Shown: one piece after another, positions 7,657-14,450 of the stretch
Position numbering within the stretch: position 1 is the first letter of the stretch
How the letters are laid out: each line of letters opens with the position of its first letter
From: Prevotella sp. OH937_COT-195
Lineage (GTDB): Bacteria; Bacteroidota; Bacteroidia; Bacteroidales; Bacteroidaceae
Direction: 5' to 3'
Assembly (NCBI RefSeq): GCF_003932845.1
Contig: NZ_RQZH01000020.1
Span: 1-49,519 of the forward strand
DNA: 49,519 bases
Program-made: the position numbers and the translations under genes
The notes under the pieces: model-generated
The model's database searches: none
What the model was told of the DNA's origin: nothing
What the model saw: the letters and a program-made list of their open reading frames with translations, nothing else

Positions 7657-8724
7657 ATGAATTTAAGACATATTACGATTCTTCTTTTGGGACTGCTCTG
7701 TGTCGCTGTAAAAGCACAGAACACAAACAATAATACGAGTCCTTATACTTTTATAGGAGATCAGACAAAAATATTGGAAGCGACATATGATACAACAACA
7801 TCTAAACACTTTGATGTAATTGGTGTACTAAGTAGTGGCAAGATGGTTAAAGCAAAGTTCAATTTTAGAAACCGAACTGTCTCGTTGGAGGATTACAATG
7901 GCAATATAATTTCCATAGATACTCTTTCTGTTGATAGCAAGGCATTTACAACAATAGACCCGCACGCAGAGAACTACTATCACTTGAGCCCATATAACTA
8001 TTGTGGAGGAAGTCCTGTTAATGCAATAGATCCTAATGGAATGGACATATATATGCTTTTCTATACAACAGGAAATGGACGTGGTGATGAGATGTTCAAA
8101 TCTGCAGCAGAAACAAGGAAATATGATATAGAACATAGTGATTTTTATGATGCCGCAAATGATATAGTTTTAATGTGTGGTATTCAAGATATCAGCATTA
8201 TTGGATCATTGGTTAGCAGTGCTGTTGAGTCGTATGGGGATATTTTTGGCAAAACTGCAGAGTTTAGTATTTGGTCACATGCAGGTAAAGATGGACCAAC
8301 AGGAACTATAAGAACAAGTCATAATGCTCTTGATGGTAAGCAAATGACATTAGAAGGTTGGGGCAATATTGATTTCAATTGGGCTTCTGGTGCCACTGCT
8401 AATTTTTATGGATGCAAGACAGGTGTTGGCGATTATAGCAATCCTTCATTTTCCACGAGAATATCATCTTTAAATAATTATAGAGATGTAAGTGTGCATG
8501 GTCAGACTTCATCTGCTTACCCCTCAAATTATACAAATATTAGACAAAATAATCAAGAAATGATAAACGGGGTATTTTCATACCCGACTTATATGGTTGG
8601 CGGGGCATCTCTTGGAATTGTTGGGCACTTTTTTCCTACTTCTACTCGGGCAAATCCCATGCGGACAAGCAGGAATGGAAAAGGAGTTGTAGATAGATAT
8701 TATCAACCAGGCATACGTCGTTAG
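7657..8724 (+). CDS. Secreted RHS-core tip protein with C-terminal toxin-like domain
   Basis: A Sec signal peptide (residues 1-20, ending VAVKAQ) precedes a short variable region and then the diagnostic RHS-associated core end: IDPHAENYYHLSPYNYCGGSP, followed by NAIDPNGMD (residues ~100-130). In polymorphic toxins this motif marks the junction to a variable C-terminal effector. No YD repeats are present, so this is an orphan tip of 355 residues, not a full RHS protein. The C-terminal ~225 residues contain FSIWSHAG (His208) and ATANFYGCKTG (Cys253), each at the end of a hydrophobic strand, then VSVHGQTSS. The spacing resembles clan CD caspase-like or DUF4347-type domains, but this is inference from pattern only. 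It is followed at two bases by a small membrane protein. Confidence 0.7.
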   Translation: MNLRHITILLLGLLCVAVKAQNTNNNTSPYTFIGDQTKILEATYDTTTSKHFDVIGVLSSGKMVKAKFNFRNRTVSLEDYNGNIISIDTLSVDSKAFTTIDPHAENYYHLSPYNYCGGSPVNAIDPNGMDIYMLFYTTGNGRGDEMFKSAAETRKYDIEHSDFYDAANDIVLMCGIQDISIIGSLVSSAVESYGDIFGKTAEFSIWSHAGKDGPTGTIRTSHNALDGKQMTLEGWGNIDFNWASGATANFYGCKTGVGDYSNPSFSTRISSLNNYRDVSVHGQTSSAYPSNYTNIRQNNQEMINGVFSYPTYMVGGASLGIVGHFFPTSTRANPMRTSRNGKGVVDRYYQPGIRR

Positions 8725-8726
8725 AT

Positions 8727-9020
8727 ATGAGAAAAAAAAATAAGAGTATTGTTTCTGTGGCAGTTATCTTTTCCGTTATTCTCATATGCATATTTACGGT
8801 AAGGAATAACGTTATAAGGGAGTATGATTGGAAGGTTATTAGTGGTGCTGAACTAAAAAATGATTTTATCTACTTCTCTGAAGGCTCTGTGTATAGTTAT
8901 AGTTGTCCATTAATCAGAGAAAAGGGTAATATAATAGCCATTGCCTTATTCCAATTTGAAGGCAGACTAATCGTTTTTTCAACAGAAGATATGTCTTTTT
9001 CTTTCCTAATGAAAATATAA
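8727..9020 (+). CDS. Small single-pass membrane protein, candidate immunity protein
   Basis: The 97-residue product has a basic N-terminus (MRKKNKS), one hydrophobic helix at about residues 8-25 and a mostly beta-type remainder of ~70 residues, predicted to face the periplasm. It starts two bases after the RHS-tip gene, the position expected of an immunity gene. No family was recognised. If the RHS-tip protein acts outside the cytoplasm, a membrane-anchored periplasmic antagonist would fit. It could equally be an unrelated small envelope protein. Confidence 0.55.
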   Translation: MRKKNKSIVSVAVIFSVILICIFTVRNNVIREYDWKVISGAELKNDFIYFSEGSVYSYSCPLIREKGNIIAIALFQFEGRLIVFSTEDMSFSFLMKI

Positions 9021-9062
9021 GGTAACGTGATATATACTCTATAAAGCAATGCAAAAGTTGGT

Positions 9063-9482
9063 AAAATCAGGAACCCTCTTTTCTTAGACAGAATCGACAT
9101 ACAGTGTGAAATTACTCCCGTACCATTCAAGGATATTTCAACAGCACATCAAGGAGAATCAAGTGAAAAAATACGTGAAAGGGTTATAGAAGCAAGAGCA
9201 GTGCAGGAAGCAAGATATAAAGATGTCAAAGGGGTGTATTGTAATGCACAGATGAACGAAAAAATGATCCATACCTATGCGAAGCCCGACACTGACGGAC
9301 TAAACATGTTGAGATATGCAATGGAACGACTAAATCTGTCGGCACGTTCATATAGCAGAATACTCAAAGTCGCACGAACAATTGCCGATCTTGATGCTTC
9401 TGACAATATTACAACAACACACCTTGCGGAAGCCATTTCGTATTGTAACCTTGACCGTGGTGATTGGGCAGGACGAGGATGA
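9063..9482 (+). pseudogene. comM: Second, diverged comM 3' end
   Basis: The frame reads KIRNP..FLDRIDIQCEI through CNAQM, YAMERLNLSARSYSRILKVARTIADLD and DRGDWAGRG to a TGA at 9480-9482. It aligns end to end with the last ~133 residues of the intact comM at about 60% identity by eye. Homology begins near 9063; the frame is open only back to 9045 and has no N-terminal domain or ATPase core, so it is a remnant and not a gene. The divergence is too great for a recent tandem duplication. It looks like the tail of a different comM allele left when the cassette arrived. Confidence 0.9.
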
Positions 9483-9622
9483 ACAAATCTTTATATCAAT
9501 ACAGGCATGAAATCATTTGTCAAATGATAGGTGAAATTTTTGAGTATTGCGAGTAATTTATTACAAATATTTATATGTGTAGGCACACAAAAGTTTTTTA
9601 TCAAAAAATAATAAGAAATAAT

Positions 9623-9653
9623 TTTGTCTGTTAAATTAAAATAATTACCTTTG
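9623..9653 (+). promoter_or_regulatory. Promoter of candidate small RNA
   Basis: TTTG (9623-9626) and TACCTTTG (9646-9653) at 19-nt spacing match the Bacteroides consensus exactly. No coding region follows on this strand, and the next gene is convergent. Confidence 0.65.
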
Positions 9654-9658
9654 CAAAT

Positions 9659-9745
9659 GTTATCCTGAAAACAATCTTTTTACCTTAAAAAACTAATACC
9701 TATTGGAGATATAGAGCGATCAGCTGTGAAGCCAATCGCTTTTTA
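9659..9745 (+). ncRNA. Candidate small non-coding RNA (~85-90 nt)
   Basis: The transcript predicted from the promoter at 9623-9653 runs to a terminator hairpin at 9715-9740: AGCGAT, a CA/CA internal loop, GCT, a GTGA (GNRA-type) tetraloop, AGC, and ATCGCT, then TTTT. There is no useful ORF between. The next gene, yraN, is on the opposite strand, so this is not a leader. It could belong to a described Bacteroidales motif such as Bacteroidales-1, but I cannot confirm that by eye. Confidence 0.55.
9715..9745 (+). terminator. Terminator hairpin of candidate small RNA
   Basis: Six-bp outer stem (9715-9720 with 9735-9740), symmetric CA/CA internal loop, three-bp inner stem and a GTGA loop, followed by a T-rich tail. 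On the opposite strand it may also serve yraN. Confidence 0.6.
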
Positions 9746-9754
9746 TTTTAAATA

Positions 9755-10114
9755 TTACATTATTGCCACATCCTTGACATGTACTATTTCCGGCTTTTTG
9801 CCAATGCTACCCACAACCGTTACTATGTCAAATCTTATGTCATTGTTTAATCTGCGATATTTTATATAATTGCTTATTGCATGTCGAAGGTTTTGCATTT
9901 TCAAATAACCAACTGCCTCAATTGGGTCTCCATACATCTTATTTTGACGCGTCTTTACTTCTACAAATACATATACGTCTTTTTCTATTGCAATGATGTC
10001 AATGTCTCTTTTTCCTGATTTCCAGTCACGTTCTATTATCACATAACCCTTATCTTGCAAATATCTGCTTGCAATTTCCTCGCCCCATTTCCCCAATTCG
10101 TTATGTTCAGCCAT
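9755..10114 (-). CDS. YraN family (UPF0102) endonuclease-like protein
   Basis: The 119-residue protein matches YraN: HNELGKWGEEIASRYLQDKGY at the start, then RDWKSGKRDIDIIA and VYVFVEVKTRQN. The D...E.K residues of the last two segments are the PD-(D/E)xK nuclease core. The biological role of the family is unclear; a link to DNA recombination or repair is inferred from the fold. It has its own -7 box and lies downstream of, and co-directional with, the radical SAM gene. Confidence 0.9.
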   Translation of the reverse strand: MAEHNELGKWGEEIASRYLQDKGYVIIERDWKSGKRDIDIIAIEKDVYVFVEVKTRQNKMYGDPIEAVGYLKMQNLRHAISNYIKYRRLNNDIRFDIVTVVGSIGKKPEIVHVKDVAIM

Positions 10115-10138
10115 AAATTATTTATATTATTATTGTTG

Positions 10139-10146
10139 CAAAGTTA
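10139..10146 (-). promoter_or_regulatory. -7 promoter element for yraN
   Basis: On the minus strand TAACTTTG ends 24 bases before the yraN ATG. Confidence 0.4.
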
Positions 10147-10181
10147 TAAAATAAAGTTATAAAGAGATATATTTGGTTTTT

Positions 10182-11093
10182 TTATATTAATTGTCCTTGA
10201 AAGATATTATTTTTCATTAAATAACAATCCAATTTGTCTGTGAACTCATGACTCTTAATTCCCCATTTGGGTGCGACAATCATTTCGCCGGGCATTTGTG
10301 AAGCAAATCTGTCAAAAATAATATCCTTTCTGGAATGTTGAATAAATGATGCCACCAATTCGATATATTCATCTACATCATACAATTTAAAATTCTTTTT
10401 TGAATATTCTTCTGAAAGTCGAGTTCCTTTTACAATCTGAAGTTGATGTAGTTTGATTATGTCGAGTCTTGTTCCATTTAATATTTCTGCTTCTTTTATA
10501 TTATCATCGAATGACTCTCCCGGCAGTCCGAGAATAACATGTCCGCCCACAAATATTCCTCTATCTTTGGTTCTTACTATTGTTTCTCGTGAACATTCAA
10601 ATGAATGTCCCCTGTTTATATACTCTAATGTTTTATTATTTGTACTCTCAATACCATATTCAATAATCATGAACGTCTGTTTGTTAAGTTGTTCAAGGTA
10701 ATAAAGTAAGTCATCTGGCACACAGTCCGGACGTGTTCCTATTACTATACCTACTACATTATCAATGTCAAGTACTTCTTCATACATTTGCTTAAGTCTT
10801 TCAAGAGATGCGTGAGTGTTGGTAAATGTTTGAAAATACGCCAAATAGCGCATGTCATTATATTTTCTTTTGAAGAAATTTATTCCATCCATCATTTGTG
10901 CTTTTATGCCCTTGTCACCTTTGCAATAAGCCGGTGAAAATGTTGTGTTATCACAAAAGATACATCCCCCCGTACCTTTTGTGCCATCACGGTTTGGGCA
11001 TGACAATCCGGCATCAATGCTTATCTTTTGTACTTTGAAGCCAACTTTTTTCTTTATCCAACTGCCGAAGTCATTGTAATGCTTTTCTTTCAT
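10182..11093 (-). CDS. TIGR01212 family radical SAM protein (YhcC-like)
   Basis: The protein starts MKEKHYNDFGSWIKKKVG and has the family's widely spaced cluster motif CPNRDGTKGTGGCIFC, in which three cysteines ligate the 4Fe-4S cluster that cleaves S-adenosylmethionine. It continues with YFQTFTNTHAS, IGTRPDCVPD, EYGIES and GHVILGLPGES. Length (~303 residues) is normal. Family function is not firmly established. A longer frame to 11150 exists, but the -7 box TATATTTG at 11119-11126 lies inside it, so ATG 11093 is preferred. Transcribed divergently from the DPP IV gene. Confidence 0.9.
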   Translation of the reverse strand: MKEKHYNDFGSWIKKKVGFKVQKISIDAGLSCPNRDGTKGTGGCIFCDNTTFSPAYCKGDKGIKAQMMDGINFFKRKYNDMRYLAYFQTFTNTHASLERLKQMYEEVLDIDNVVGIVIGTRPDCVPDDLLYYLEQLNKQTFMIIEYGIESTNNKTLEYINRGHSFECSRETIVRTKDRGIFVGGHVILGLPGESFDDNIKEAEILNGTRLDIIKLHQLQIVKGTRLSEEYSKKNFKLYDVDEYIELVASFIQHSRKDIIFDRFASQMPGEMIVAPKWGIKSHEFTDKLDCYLMKNNIFQGQLI

Positions 11094-11114
11094 AAATGAT
11101 TTTATGAGATAAAC

Positions 11115-11146
11115 TTTGCAAATATAGCAAATAATTCTTAACTTTG
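11115..11146 (+). promoter_or_regulatory. Promoter for DPP IV gene
   Basis: TTTG (11115-11118) and TAACTTTG (11139-11146) with a 20-nt spacer lie 25 bases before ATG 11172. It overlaps the divergent promoter of the radical SAM gene, so the two units share one control region. Confidence 0.6.
11119..11126 (-). promoter_or_regulatory. -7 promoter element for radical SAM gene
   Basis: On the minus strand TATATTTG lies 25 bases before ATG 11093 and decides that start over the upstream in-frame ATG. Confidence 0.5.
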
Positions 11147-11171
11147 CCACAAATTAATAATTAAATCTATA

Positions 11172-13376
11172 ATGAAAAAACTTGTAATTTTATTTGCGGC
11201 GGCACTTTTTTTTTCCATAAGTACCAACGCACAGTCAAAACTTGAATTGAGGGACATTACTTCAAATAAGTTCTCTCCACAATACTTAAGCGCAATAACA
11301 CCTATGCCTGATGGTGAGAGTTATGCACAAATAAGTGATGACATGAAGCAAATTATTCAATATTCTTTCAAAAATGGAAAAAAAATATCGGTGTTGTTCG
11401 ATATAAACAATACGGACAACTTAAGCATAAAGAAATTCGATGGGTACCTACTAAGTCCGGACGGAAAAAAAATATTGATACAGACTAATACAAAACGAAT
11501 ATATCGCCATTCTTTTACAGCAGATTATTACATATATAACATATTGAACAAGAGACTGGAAAAATTATCAGAAAACGGTTCGCAACAATCGCCGATTTGG
11601 TCAAAAGACGGCACACAGGTTGCATTTGTAAGGAACAATAATATTTTTCTCGTTAAATTAATTTACGACAACTCGGAAAGTCAAGTTACAAAAGACGGAA
11701 AGTTCAATGAGGTCATAAACGGTATTCCGGACTGGGTGAATGAAGAGGAGTTTGGTTTCTCGACAGCAATGACATTCAATGCCGATGGTACGGTATTGTC
11801 ATGGATAAGATACGATGAGAGCAAAGTTAAAACATACTCTCTACAGATGTTTAAAGGTACATTCCCGGAACACAAAGAAAATGGAACTTATCCCGGAAAT
11901 TATTCCTATAAATATCCAAAGGCCGGAGAGACAAATTCAAGTGTCAGTGTTTTGAGTTACGACATAAAATCGCATAAAACAAGAACGCTTGACATACCGC
12001 TACCCAACGAAGGATATATACCGAGAATAAAATCTACGAACAATGCAAGCAGAATTATTGTATATACAATGAACCGTCATCAAGACGAACTTTCCTTGTA
12101 TGCCGTTAATCCTTATTCTACTGTAAGTCGATTAATTGTAAAGGAAAAAGTGGAAAAATATGTGAAGGAAGATGCCATGAACAATATCCTTATCACAGAT
12201 AACCACATTGTAATTCCGAGTGACAGAAGCGGCTACATGCAACTTTATCTATATACACAAAATGGAAATTTTGAGAGGCAATTAACTTCCGGCAACCATG
12301 ATGTCACTAAGTTATACGGATATGATGATGATTCGGGTACTGTTTATTATCAATCTGCCGGTAATGATGCCATGAATCGCGAGATATATTCTTCCGACAA
12401 AAAAGGCCGTATAAACAAACTTGCATGCGACAGAGGCTGGAACGATGCCGTTTTCAGTAGTAATTTCAAATATTTCGTTAACACTTGGAGCGATTGCAAT
12501 ACACCTTATCGCTTTACAATTTGCACAAATGCCGGCAAGGTTATTTCTACATTGATAGACAATTCGAAACTCAGGAGTTTATTAAAGGAAATGCCACTTG
12601 GCAAAAAAGAGTTTTTCACATTTAAGACATCGGAAAATGTAGAACTTAACGGCATAATGATAAAACCGAGCAATTTTGACCCTTCAAGAAAATATCCGGT
12701 CATAATGTGGCAATATAGTGGTCCGGGCAGTCAGCAGGTCGTCAATTCATGGAGGATTGGTTCAATGGGACAGGGTGCACTATATGATCACTATTTGGCA
12801 GAATGTGGATTTATTCTCGTTTGTGTAGATGGTCGTGGTACCGGTGCAAAAGGGGCTGAGTTTGAGAAATGTACCTACTTGAGGTTGGGGTTATTTGAAT
12901 CCAAGGATCAGGCGGAGACAGCCATCTACCTTAAGTCTCTACCTTATGTGGATGAAAACAACATAGGTATATGGGGCTGGAGTTTCGGAGGATTCAATAC
13001 ACTAATGAGCATGAGTGAGGGCAGAGGAGTTTTTGCATCCGGAGTGGCAGTTGCTCCTCCAACAGATTGGAGATTCTATGACACCGTATATACGGAGAGG
13101 TATATGCGTACACCTAAGGAAAATCCGTCAGGGTACGACATAAACCCGATGAACCGTGTTGACAACATGAGTGGCAAACTTCTAATTTGTCAAGGTCTTG
13201 CCGATGATAATGTTCATCCGCAGAATACATACGAATACACGGAAAGTCTTGTACAAGCAGACAAAGATTTCAAAATGAATGTATATACCAACCGTAACCA
13301 CAGCATATATGGAGGAAACACTCGTAATCACTTATTACGACAGATTGCCAACCATTTCATTGAAACACTGAAATAA
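11172..13376 (+). CDS. Dipeptidyl peptidase IV (S9B family)
   Basis: DPP IV releases X-Pro or X-Ala dipeptides from peptide N-termini. The 734-residue protein has a signal peptide ending STNAQ (residue 21), an N-terminal beta-propeller containing WVNEEEFG with the Glu pair that binds the substrate amino group, and a C-terminal alpha/beta hydrolase domain. The triad is visible: GWSFGGF with Ser604, ADDNVHPQN with Asp678 and NRNHSIYGG with His710. A periplasmic or surface location is expected. Together with the POT transporter and DPP III in this window it points to use of peptides as nutrients. Confidence 0.93.
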   Translation: MKKLVILFAAALFFSISTNAQSKLELRDITSNKFSPQYLSAITPMPDGESYAQISDDMKQIIQYSFKNGKKISVLFDINNTDNLSIKKFDGYLLSPDGKKILIQTNTKRIYRHSFTADYYIYNILNKRLEKLSENGSQQSPIWSKDGTQVAFVRNNNIFLVKLIYDNSESQVTKDGKFNEVINGIPDWVNEEEFGFSTAMTFNADGTVLSWIRYDESKVKTYSLQMFKGTFPEHKENGTYPGNYSYKYPKAGETNSSVSVLSYDIKSHKTRTLDIPLPNEGYIPRIKSTNNASRIIVYTMNRHQDELSLYAVNPYSTVSRLIVKEKVEKYVKEDAMNNILITDNHIVIPSDRSGYMQLYLYTQNGNFERQLTSGNHDVTKLYGYDDDSGTVYYQSAGNDAMNREIYSSDKKGRINKLACDRGWNDAVFSSNFKYFVNTWSDCNTPYRFTICTNAGKVISTLIDNSKLRSLLKEMPLGKKEFFTFKTSENVELNGIMIKPSNFDPSRKYPVIMWQYSGPGSQQVVNSWRIGSMGQGALYDHYLAECGFILVCVDGRGTGAKGAEFEKCTYLRLGLFESKDQAETAIYLKSLPYVDENNIGIWGWSFGGFNTLMSMSEGRGVFASGVAVAPPTDWRFYDTVYTERYMRTPKENPSGYDINPMNRVDNMSGKLLICQGLADDNVHPQNTYEYTESLVQADKDFKMNVYTNRNHSIYGGNTRNHLLRQIANHFIETLK

Positions 13377-13382
13377 AACCCG

Positions 13383-13438
13383 ATAGTAGATAGAAAATCT
13401 TGCTTGATAAAACAAGGTTTTCTATCTACTATTTTTTT
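13383..13438. terminator. Bidirectional terminator between DPP IV and rlmH
   Basis: A 20-bp arm (13383-13402) pairs with 13413-13432 with a single mismatch or wobble, a 10-nt loop and a run of T. It lies between convergent genes and has A/T tracts on both sides, so it can end both transcripts. Confidence 0.85.
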
Positions 13439-13447
13439 ACCAAGTGA

Positions 13448-13918
13448 TTACTCGTGATGATAAGGTTCTCCTTTGATAATGGTACAAGCACGATAAACTT
13501 GCTCGACAAAAAACAACCTTACCATTTGATGTGAGAAAGTCATTTGCGATAGAGATAATTTCTCATTTGCATGTTCATAAACAATATTTGAAAAACCATA
13601 CGGTCCTCCGATTACAAAAATAAGACGCTTGGCAGTTATCTGCTTATTTTGCAACCATTTTGCAAAATCAATGCTGCGTAACTCTTTTCCATGTTCGTCA
13701 AGCAGAACAATATAATCCGATGGTTGAGTATGTTGTAATATTAGTTTTCCCTCTGCCTCTTTCTGCTGTTCTTCAGTAAGTTTCTTTGTGTTTTTCAGGT
13801 TCGGTAACAGTACTATTTCAAATGGTATGTAATGTCCTATTCGTTCAACGTAGTCACTGATACATGCACTAATATGTTTATTGTCTGTTTTTCCGACAAC
13901 AACTAAAACAGTTTTCAT
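13448..13918 (-). CDS. rlmH: 23S rRNA (pseudouridine(1915)-N3)-methyltransferase
   Basis: RlmH is a SPOUT methyltransferase that modifies pseudouridine 1915 in helix 69 of 23S rRNA. The 156-residue product has normal length and the family signatures: YVERIGHYIPFEI, YIVLLDEHGKELRS, FVIGGPYGFS (SAM-binding trefoil knot) and the C-terminal MVRLFFVEQVYRAC...PYHHE. Its start overlaps the stop of the upstream DUF4491 gene by four bases (ATGA type), which suggests translational coupling. Confidence 0.95.
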   Translation of the reverse strand: MKTVLVVVGKTDNKHISACISDYVERIGHYIPFEIVLLPNLKNTKKLTEEQQKEAEGKLILQHTQPSDYIVLLDEHGKELRSIDFAKWLQNKQITAKRLIFVIGGPYGFSNIVYEHANEKLSLSQMTFSHQMVRLFFVEQVYRACTIIKGEPYHHE

Positions 13919-14274
13919 TCGGTGGTTTGTTTTGACTTATCTACACATGATTGACATTTGTCTTTTTCAAGATTATACTCATGTTTGCGTTTAGGATTAA
14001 GAGGGAACCAACCTTTTTCCACTCGTTTCTTTTGTGAGAACAATTCACCGATAGCCCAAAGCAGGGATGCTCCGGTAACACCGAGTATTGAAGAGACAAT
14101 AATATTTTCCGTAAAAAGAGCAGCAAAGAGGAATGCAAGTCCTGCCAGAAGATAAGTCCACCAATATTTTGTACCCCAATAATATTCCATTTTGATTACC
14201 ATGGGGTGGAATAGTCCGATAATTAGAAATGTGCAAACTGCAATAATAATTCCTGTATAGTTTATTTCTATCAT
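13915..14274 (-). CDS. DUF4491 family membrane protein
   Basis: The ~119-residue protein has three hydrophobic helices (residues ~8-25, ~42-56 and ~60-78 from this start) and the family's conserved HPMVIKMEYYWG and IGELFSQKKRVEKGWFPLNPKR segments. Its function is unknown; the family is typical of Bacteroidota and Firmicutes. An in-frame ATG at 14292 would sit only about ten bases from the -7 box, so 14274 is preferred. It is coupled to rlmH. Confidence 0.8.
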   Translation of the reverse strand: MIEINYTGIIIAVCTFLIIGLFHPMVIKMEYYWGTKYWWTYLLAGLAFLFAALFTENIIVSSILGVTGASLLWAIGELFSQKKRVEKGWFPLNPKRKHEYNLEKDKCQSCVDKSKQTTE

Positions 14275-14302
14275 ATATTTTATGAAAATCAATATTTTCC
14301 GG

Positions 14303-14310
14303 CAAAGATA
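14303..14310 (-). promoter_or_regulatory. -7 promoter element for DUF4491-rlmH operon
   Basis: On the minus strand TATCTTTG lies about 28 bases before ATG 14274. Confidence 0.45.
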
Positions 14311-14404
14311 ACATTTTATGTCCTTTTTACCAACTTTACAATAAGGAAATAACTGTAAAAGTTAAATATTAATCATACTACATCATTATATGAAAAAATA
14401 TCAT

Positions 14405-14412
14405 TATCTTTG
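14405..14412 (+). promoter_or_regulatory. -7 promoter element for phosphoglucomutase gene
   Basis: TATCTTTG lies 38 bases before ATG 14451, divergent from the DUF4491 promoter. Confidence 0.45.
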
Positions 14413-14450
14413 TAGCATCAAAAAGAGTATTTAAACTATTATATTTATTA

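Noticed and set aside
9201..9482. A 93-codon gene for a short ATPase fragment
   Set aside because: The sequence upstream of this ATG in the same frame also aligns with ComM (from ~9063), so the ATG is an internal Met codon of a comM remnant and not a start.
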